DNA of 64,000 bases from Vibrio nigripulchritudo ATCC 27043 (lineage in GTDB: Bacteria > Pseudomonadota > Gammaproteobacteria > Enterobacterales > Vibrionaceae), in assembly GCF_000222685.1 (NCBI RefSeq), contig NZ_AFWJ01000068.1, positions 1 to 64,000 on the forward strand. Reading direction: 5' to 3'. This document shows positions 56,634-64,000 of this stretch, in pieces. Position 1 is the stretch's first letter. Each line of letters begins with the position of its first letter. Below the pieces are notes generated by a model. It had not been told where the DNA came from. It saw only the letters and a list, made by a program, of their open reading frames with translations, and made no database searches. A program made the position numbers and the translations under genes.

Positions 56634-56665
56634 TGTTATTTACCTCGAAAAAATTTAAAAAGTAT

Positions 56666-56931
56666 TATACTCAAGCTACCTCAAGATACTAGGTTCAGCG
56701 AGAATTGCTTGGCTTTTAGGCAAGGCATCGCTTTGAAGATCTAGTGGCTCTAAATCAAAAAGTGATAACGCAGTATAAAAGCCAAGCAAACTCGCCCAAG
56801 GGAGCTTATCTTCTGTTCCATTTCATCGTCAAAGAACTTGGAAAGGACTTGTCATTCCACTGCATTCTTTTCCTTGAACTGAAAAAGAAGATAGAGCTCT
56901 GAAACAAATATCTTGGGGCAGCTTGAGTATA
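56666..56931. repeat. Palindromic intergenic repeat element with terminal inverted repeats (MITE-like)
   Basis: 266 bp bounded by 23-bp inverted repeats (56666-56688 and 56909-56931) matching at 21 of 23 positions, each beginning TATACTCAAGCT. Inside are two more inverted pairs: GCTTGGCTTTTA against TAAAAGCCAAGC near 56709 and 56776, and GAGCTTATCTTCT against AGAAGATAGAGCTC near 56803 and 56886. The unit could fold into a multi-arm hairpin. No coding capacity. It resembles short, high-copy, non-autonomous elements seen between genes in Vibrio genomes; I recall the family but cannot name it with certainty. Confidence 0.8.
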
Positions 56932-56947
56932 TAACCAAGTTAATTCA

Positions 56948-57012
56948 AGATGCTCGCTTCTGCACGAATTAGTTCGTCACCTTGTGACGCTTTGGCTAGT
57001 AAAGGAGCATCT
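56948..57012. repeat. Nested inverted repeat next to the element
   Basis: AGATGCTC (56948-56955) and GAGCATCT (57005-57012) enclose a hairpin CGTCAC-CTT-GTGACG (56975-56989). It may be the holA transcript end or part of another repeat unit. Confidence 0.5.
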
Positions 57013-57030
57013 GGTCTGAAAGAATGAGTA

Positions 57031-58053
57031 TTAGGCGGTTCCAAACGCCGCTTTTGGCTCACAAAATTGAAGCGAAATTTGTACCATTGAAAGCCAGACA
57101 GGTTTGTCATAACTGGTTTTTGCATCGCGCTCTGTCTGGGCAGTCAAAGACAAAAGTTTGTTTATGTCTTGTGCCTGAAGCCTCTGAAGTGCAGCAGAGT
57201 ATAGCGGGCGCTTGTTTTGCCACACACGGCGGGTATCGAAGACTCTTCCTACAGGTTGGGTGGCACACTCTTTTTGCATTTCCAGCAGCAGTAACAACTC
57301 TTTTTGAACCGTTCTTAGCAAGATGATGGCTTCAGTGCCTTCTGCTTCTAACTGACGGAGAATTCTTTGGGCTCGTTTGCCTTTACCAGCTAAGAGAGCA
57401 TCCATCCATTGAAATGGTGTGAAATGGTTATGGCGGCTCAGAGCCTCTTCTACACGGGGCAGAGTGAGTTGACCATCAGGGTAAAGCAGAGTGAGCTTTT
57501 CCAGGCTCTGCGACAGTGCCAGTAAGTTGCCTTCGTGCCATTGGGCGAGAAGTTGGACTGCCTGAGTATCTGGCATCAGGTTGAGCTTGCGACAGCGTTG
57601 CTGAACAAATTGCGGTAGCCTTTGAGTGTCAGGCGTTAAACAGTTTACGACACAACCGTTAGCGGCTAAGGTTTTGAACCACTTAGCATTCTCCTGCTGT
57701 TTCGTTAGTTTGTGCCCGATGAGTACAAGCAGAATGTCTGGGTGTAACATCTCAGAAAGGTTGATCAGCTCTTTGCCGGCTGCGGCATTTACGCCAGTTT
57801 CTGGCACTTCCAGCTCGATGATTTGCCTTGCCGAGAACAGGCTCAATGCCTGACAGCAGTCGAAGACCAGATTCCAATCCAACTGAGCATCCATCGCAAA
57901 GCGGTGTCGCTCTCCAAACCCTTGAGTTTTCGCGTGTGCCTGAATTGCTTCTCTACTTTCCTGAAGAAGCAGTGGTTCGTTACCGAATATCAGATAGATA
58001 CCATGTTGAGCACGTGGTAGATGATCGGCAAGTTTGTCGGCAAATAAACGCAT
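57031..58053 (-). CDS. holA: DNA polymerase III delta subunit
   Basis: 340 residues (343 in E. coli): clamp-loader delta, which opens the beta clamp. MRLFADKLADHL and YLIFGNEPLLLQESREAI at the start, family-wide helical C-terminus. Start overlaps the lptE stop by one base (TAATG). No nadD follows. Confidence 0.93.
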   Translation of the reverse strand: MRLFADKLADHLPRAQHGIYLIFGNEPLLLQESREAIQAHAKTQGFGERHRFAMDAQLDWNLVFDCCQALSLFSARQIIELEVPETGVNAAAGKELINLSEMLHPDILLVLIGHKLTKQQENAKWFKTLAANGCVVNCLTPDTQRLPQFVQQRCRKLNLMPDTQAVQLLAQWHEGNLLALSQSLEKLTLLYPDGQLTLPRVEEALSRHNHFTPFQWMDALLAGKGKRAQRILRQLEAEGTEAIILLRTVQKELLLLLEMQKECATQPVGRVFDTRRVWQNKRPLYSAALQRLQAQDINKLLSLTAQTERDAKTSYDKPVWLSMVQISLQFCEPKAAFGTA

Positions 58054-58664
58054 TACTGACTCTCTGCAGTGGTGTTTTCAGTTGTCGTTGTCTGGGTTAC
58101 ACCAAGGTCTAATGTTACGCTCTCTTCTTGAGTGTCTTCCACGTTTTTTGCGTCGTCTAATTTCGCTTTCAATCGAGCCATTTGTCTTAGGATCTGTCTT
58201 GACGCCTGCTTGCGCATTTCATCAATGATCATTTCTTTTTCCGTCGACTTCGCCAGTGCGGTAAGCGGGTTATCGAGAAAGCTTCGGTTAACCGTGGTTG
58301 TAAAGGACTGGCTACCAATCTCGGGAACTGTCACGCGATAAGTCGCTCTATAAGTCAGCTCATATTCTGCTGCCCGGCTGTTCTGGTACAGAGAAAGCGT
58401 GCGTTGACCGCTAGATTCGCCTGTCAGGTGCAGGTTGGGAATATCCTCTCTTGGCGGCACAGCTTTTACACCGTTGAGATCGAGCTCAGCACGGACATAT
58501 CGAGTCAGAGGTCCATATGAATCGAAACTGGTGAAGGATATTTCAGATAACTCTTCAGGAAGAAAATAGGTATCGCGGAAGTGGAATCCACAGGCACTTA
58601 ACAGTGTGGTGAATAGAATCAATACAGAAGCGCGCACAGGGCGAAAGAAAGAAACACGTTTCAC
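58053..58664 (-). CDS. lptE: LPS-assembly lipoprotein LptE
   Basis: 203 residues from a GTG with AGGAA upstream. Signal with lipobox LSAC before GFHFRDTYFLPEEL, the typical LptE start; C-terminal tail rich in Thr/Gln. Plugs the LptD barrel that exports lipopolysaccharide. Confidence 0.92.
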   Translation of the reverse strand: MKRVSFFRPVRASVLILFTTLLSACGFHFRDTYFLPEELSEISFTSFDSYGPLTRYVRAELDLNGVKAVPPREDIPNLHLTGESSGQRTLSLYQNSRAAEYELTYRATYRVTVPEIGSQSFTTTVNRSFLDNPLTALAKSTEKEMIIDEMRKQASRQILRQMARLKAKLDDAKNVEDTQEESVTLDLGVTQTTTTENTTAESQ

Positions 58665-58757
58665 AAATCGTTTCCTGAATGTTGGTTAACTTTGGTAACG
58701 GAGCTCATACATTAATGATTGGCATAAGTTCGGTTAACAAAGCTGACCAATAAAAAT

Positions 58758-58783
58758 AAACAGGGTGATCGCTCACCCTGTTT
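58758..58783 (-). terminator. Terminator between leuS and lptE
   Basis: Eleven-base arms AAACAGGGTGA / TCACCCTGTTT with a four-base loop; T-rich on the minus strand. It suggests lptE-holA have their own promoter in the remaining ~95 bp. Confidence 0.85.
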
Positions 58784-58813
58784 GATTTCAATATGGTGCG
58801 AAAATTATGACAA

Positions 58814-61444
<2,631 letters not shown>

Positions 61445-61518
61445 TCAGACTGTGATAGATCCGCATAGAATACATAAAGGAAAGACAGTCAACAATAGTC
61501 AATGCACGGAGGTGGTTT

Positions 61519-62001
61519 ATGCCAGAGCGTAAAGCCCGTTACGAAGCCTTCTTCGAAGAGGTGGTTGATACGTTGAAACACACACCGGAAGAACTCGAAC
61601 GCGTGCTGGAAACGTCGACGGAAGTTATGTCGGCAGCCAGTGATATGACTAAGGATGAGCTCTCTCTCGTCTCTGCTTATGTTCGTTCAGATTTGAATGA
61701 ATTCGCCCAGAATTACCAACACAGTAAAGAAACTTTTCCTGAAAGTCCCTTTTATCGATTGATAGCCGATTCAGTTTGGGAAGGGTTACTTGATATTACA
61801 GACCGCACCAAAGTGGAATGGCAAGAGCTTTTTATGGATCTGGAACACAAAGGCTTGTACCAGACCGGTGAAGTCATTGGTTTAGGGTATTTGGTGTGCG
61901 ACAAATGCGGACACAAGACTTACTTTAACCATGCGACCGTTATTCCGCCCTGCGAGAAGTGTGGCTACACAGGCTTCACACGCCAAGCGCTGAAGCCTTG
62001 A
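61519..62001 (+). CDS. ybeL: YbeL family zinc-ribbon protein (DUF1451)
   Basis: 160 residues, helical N-terminal part and C-terminal zinc ribbon CDKCGHKTYF ... PPCEKCGYTGFTR. Divergent from leuS, as ybeL is in E. coli. Function unknown. GGAGG ribosome site. Confidence 0.88.
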   Translation: MPERKARYEAFFEEVVDTLKHTPEELERVLETSTEVMSAASDMTKDELSLVSAYVRSDLNEFAQNYQHSKETFPESPFYRLIADSVWEGLLDITDRTKVEWQELFMDLEHKGLYQTGEVIGLGYLVCDKCGHKTYFNHATVIPPCEKCGYTGFTRQALKP

Positions 62002-62004
62002 TAC

Positions 62005-63534
62005 TTATTGGGTTTTATTTTGTCGGTCTTCTCTTCGCTTAAAGCCGAACAGTAACGTAATCAGCACGATCAGGTACAAAGGCCAAAGACCCAAAATCCG
62101 GTAAGGCGTCATACCCGTCGCGGTATTCACCTCGGCGACAAGCACTTCGGTTTTGAATTGAGGCACCTGATGAGTGATCTTTCCTTTGTAGTCTGTAATC
62201 GCAGTGACGCCATTGTTAGTGGTTCGGACCAGAGGTCTGCCTAACTCTAATGCACGCATTCTGGCAATTTCCATGTGCTGATGGGGACCAATGGAATCCC
62301 CAAACCAAGCGTCGTTGGAAAGGGTGAGAATGAAATCCGTATCTTCAGTTATATTCTGGCGAACTTGTTCGTTAAAGATGATTTCATAGCAAAGAGCAGG
62401 AGCAAAATAGCGCCCATTGGATTCGATATTATCCTGTACAAACCCTCCACGGCTGAACGAGGACATCGGAAGATTAAAGAATGGCGCAATAGGTCGAAGA
62501 ATCTCGCCAAAGGGCACAAATTCACCAAATGGAAGTAGGTGATGTTTGTGATATTTTGGCTGCGTTTTGCGGTTGTATTCTGTTTGCTCATTTTCCCCGA
62601 CAGCAATCACACTGTTGTAAAAGTGTTCGCGACTTGTAGAGGTGACAATACCAGTAATAATCCCGGTATTATTCAACCGACCAGCACTATCCAAGTTGCT
62701 CAGAAATGAAGGCAGTTCATTTTCAAAAGCGGGAATTGCGGCTTCTGGCCAAATGACCACGTCGGCATCCCAATTTTCGCGGGTCAGATCCATGTATTTC
62801 ATGATGGTTGGCCAGCGTTGGCTTGGTAGCCACTTAAGTTCTTGGGAAATATTTCCCTGAATCAAAGCGAACTTCGTTGGATTTTCAGTCTCTTCCTTCA
62901 CCCACTGCACCATGCCAAGAGCACCTGCCAGAGCAAAAATACCCAGAGGAAGACCAATAAAATGCCATTGCTTCTGCGTAATAGCGAGCGCTAGCGCTCC
63001 AGCCATCAAAAGAAGCAAGTAAGTGATGGTGTCGACACCGCCGATAGGAGCGTAAACACTGAGCGGGGAATCGATTTGACTGTAGCCTAGCAACAGCCAG
63101 GGGAAGCCTGTCATCACCCATCCGCGCAACCATTCTGCAATCAGCCACAAAGAAGGTACTGCCAGAAGAAATCGAACTGCATTTTCTTTGGGAAACCAAC
63201 GATTAAGTATGCCAGCAAAAAGTGCGGGGTAGAGGGCGAGATAACTGACCAAAAGCAGCATCAGCATTAGGCTGGCCGCTTTCGGTAGCCCGCCAAAGGT
63301 ATCAATACTGATATGTACCCAACTGATGCCTACGGCAAACTGTCCAAAGCCCCAGGAGAAGCCAATTGAGAGAGCACGTTTGGTTGACTGATTACTGAGT
63401 AAAAGAAGTAAGAAAAGTGGGCTGAGAATCGCCACAATCCAGATTTGATAAGGAGCAAAGGCAAGCGTGGTTAAAGCCCCAACAAAAGCGGCCGCAAGCG
63501 GCCGCACGAGGCGATGATTTGTTTTTATTATCAT
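62005..63534 (-). CDS. lnt: Apolipoprotein N-acyltransferase
   Basis: 509 residues: several membrane helices then a nitrilase-like domain with catalytic Glu in [11 protein letters not shown], Lys in [18 protein letters not shown] and Cys in [10 protein letters not shown]. Adds the third acyl chain to lipoproteins. Convergent with ybeL, 3 bp apart; corC precedes by 39 bp. Confidence 0.95.
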   Translation of the reverse strand: MIIKTNHRLVRPLAAAFVGALTTLAFAPYQIWIVAILSPLFLLLLLSNQSTKRALSIGFSWGFGQFAVGISWVHISIDTFGGLPKAASLMLMLLLVSYLALYPALFAGILNRWFPKENAVRFLLAVPSLWLIAEWLRGWVMTGFPWLLLGYSQIDSPLSVYAPIGGVDTITYLLLLMAGALALAITQKQWHFIGLPLGIFALAGALGMVQWVKEETENPTKFALIQGNISQELKWLPSQRWPTIMKYMDLTRENWDADVVIWPEAAIPAFENELPSFLSNLDSAGRLNNTGIITGIVTSTSREHFYNSVIAVGENEQTEYNRKTQPKYHKHHLLPFGEFVPFGEILRPIAPFFNLPMSSFSRGGFVQDNIESNGRYFAPALCYEIIFNEQVRQNITEDTDFILTLSNDAWFGDSIGPHQHMEIARMRALELGRPLVRTTNNGVTAITDYKGKITHQVPQFKTEVLVAEVNTATGMTPYRILGLWPLYLIVLITLLFGFKRREDRQNKTQ

Positions 63535-63573
63535 CTTCGTCTTTTTATTGTTGTAGCTTTCGCTACCTGTTCA

Positions 63574-64000
<427 letters not shown>

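Noticed and set aside
56940-57125. Short frame between holA and the repeat element
   Set aside because: It runs into the holA 3' end in another phase and has no support as a nadD remnant or separate gene.
63489-63506. Two adjacent GCGGCCGC octamers
   Set aside because: They lie within the lnt coding sequence, where they encode part of a hydrophobic helix; taken as chance, not a regulatory repeat.

Overview
The window reads as a piece of the main chromosome of a marine gammaproteobacterium, most likely a Vibrio or another member of the Vibrionaceae. The reasons are the sialate locus (nagA-nanK-nanE facing siaPQM-nanA-nanR with a Vibrio-type NanA), the conserved leuS-lptE-holA / rsfS-rlmH-mrdA-rodA-rlpA-dacA-ybeD-lipB-lipA block, metNIQ with MetJ boxes, treRBC, ribB behind an FMN riboswitch, and a ~266-bp palindromic intergenic repeat of a kind I associate with Vibrio genomes. 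Species cannot be fixed from the sequence alone. I found no rRNA, tRNA, CRISPR array, prophage or transposase gene.

Layout. 1-3.5 kb: alanine/glycine symporter (cut by the left edge), D-amino-acid dehydrogenase and a divergent DsdC-like LysR regulator. 3.5-8.3 kb: single genes, including a pentapeptide-repeat protein fused to a potassium-channel pore, an ElaA acetyltransferase, a REC-EAL c-di-GMP phosphodiesterase, an SRPBCC/GyrI-like fusion and an OmpR-type response regulator. 8.5-11.6 kb: a large hybrid sensor kinase divergent from that regulator. 11.5-21.1 kb: a minus-strand catabolic locus with a PdxA2-like dehydrogenase, an enolase-superfamily acid-sugar dehydratase, an AraD1/FAH-family dehydratase, a ketoglutarate-semialdehyde-type dehydrogenase, a TRAP transporter and two paralogous FadR-type GntR regulators. 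It looks like a route from a pentonate such as L-lyxonate to 2-oxoglutarate. 21.4-22.9 kb: a glycine-zipper lipoprotein and riboswitch-controlled ribB. 23-31.5 kb: sialic acid uptake and catabolism, with two different NanA-type lyases. 31.5-40.9 kb: DUF1801 protein, metNIQ, gmhB, a MliC-like lipoprotein, treR-treB-treC and YitT. 41.2-47.9 kb: glyA with a PurR box, an unusual DAACS symporter, and dnaK-dnaJ behind heat-shock promoters. 47.9-64 kb: the lipoate and cell-wall housekeeping block, then leuS, YbeL, lnt and the end of corC.

The 11.5-21 kb and 23-31.5 kb blocks each bring together import by a TRAP transporter, catabolic enzymes and a local regulator, and so look like self-contained carboxylate or sugar-acid utilisation modules. 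The right third is core genome. Its points of interest are an inverted-repeat element at the place between holA and rsfS where E. coli carries nadD, and several TTG/GTG starts (lipB, rsfS, rlmH, lptE). The observations most worth following are the acid-sugar locus, the symporter whose substrate-binding arginine position is a cysteine, the channel-pentapeptide fusion, the paired sialate lyases and the repeat at the nadD position.
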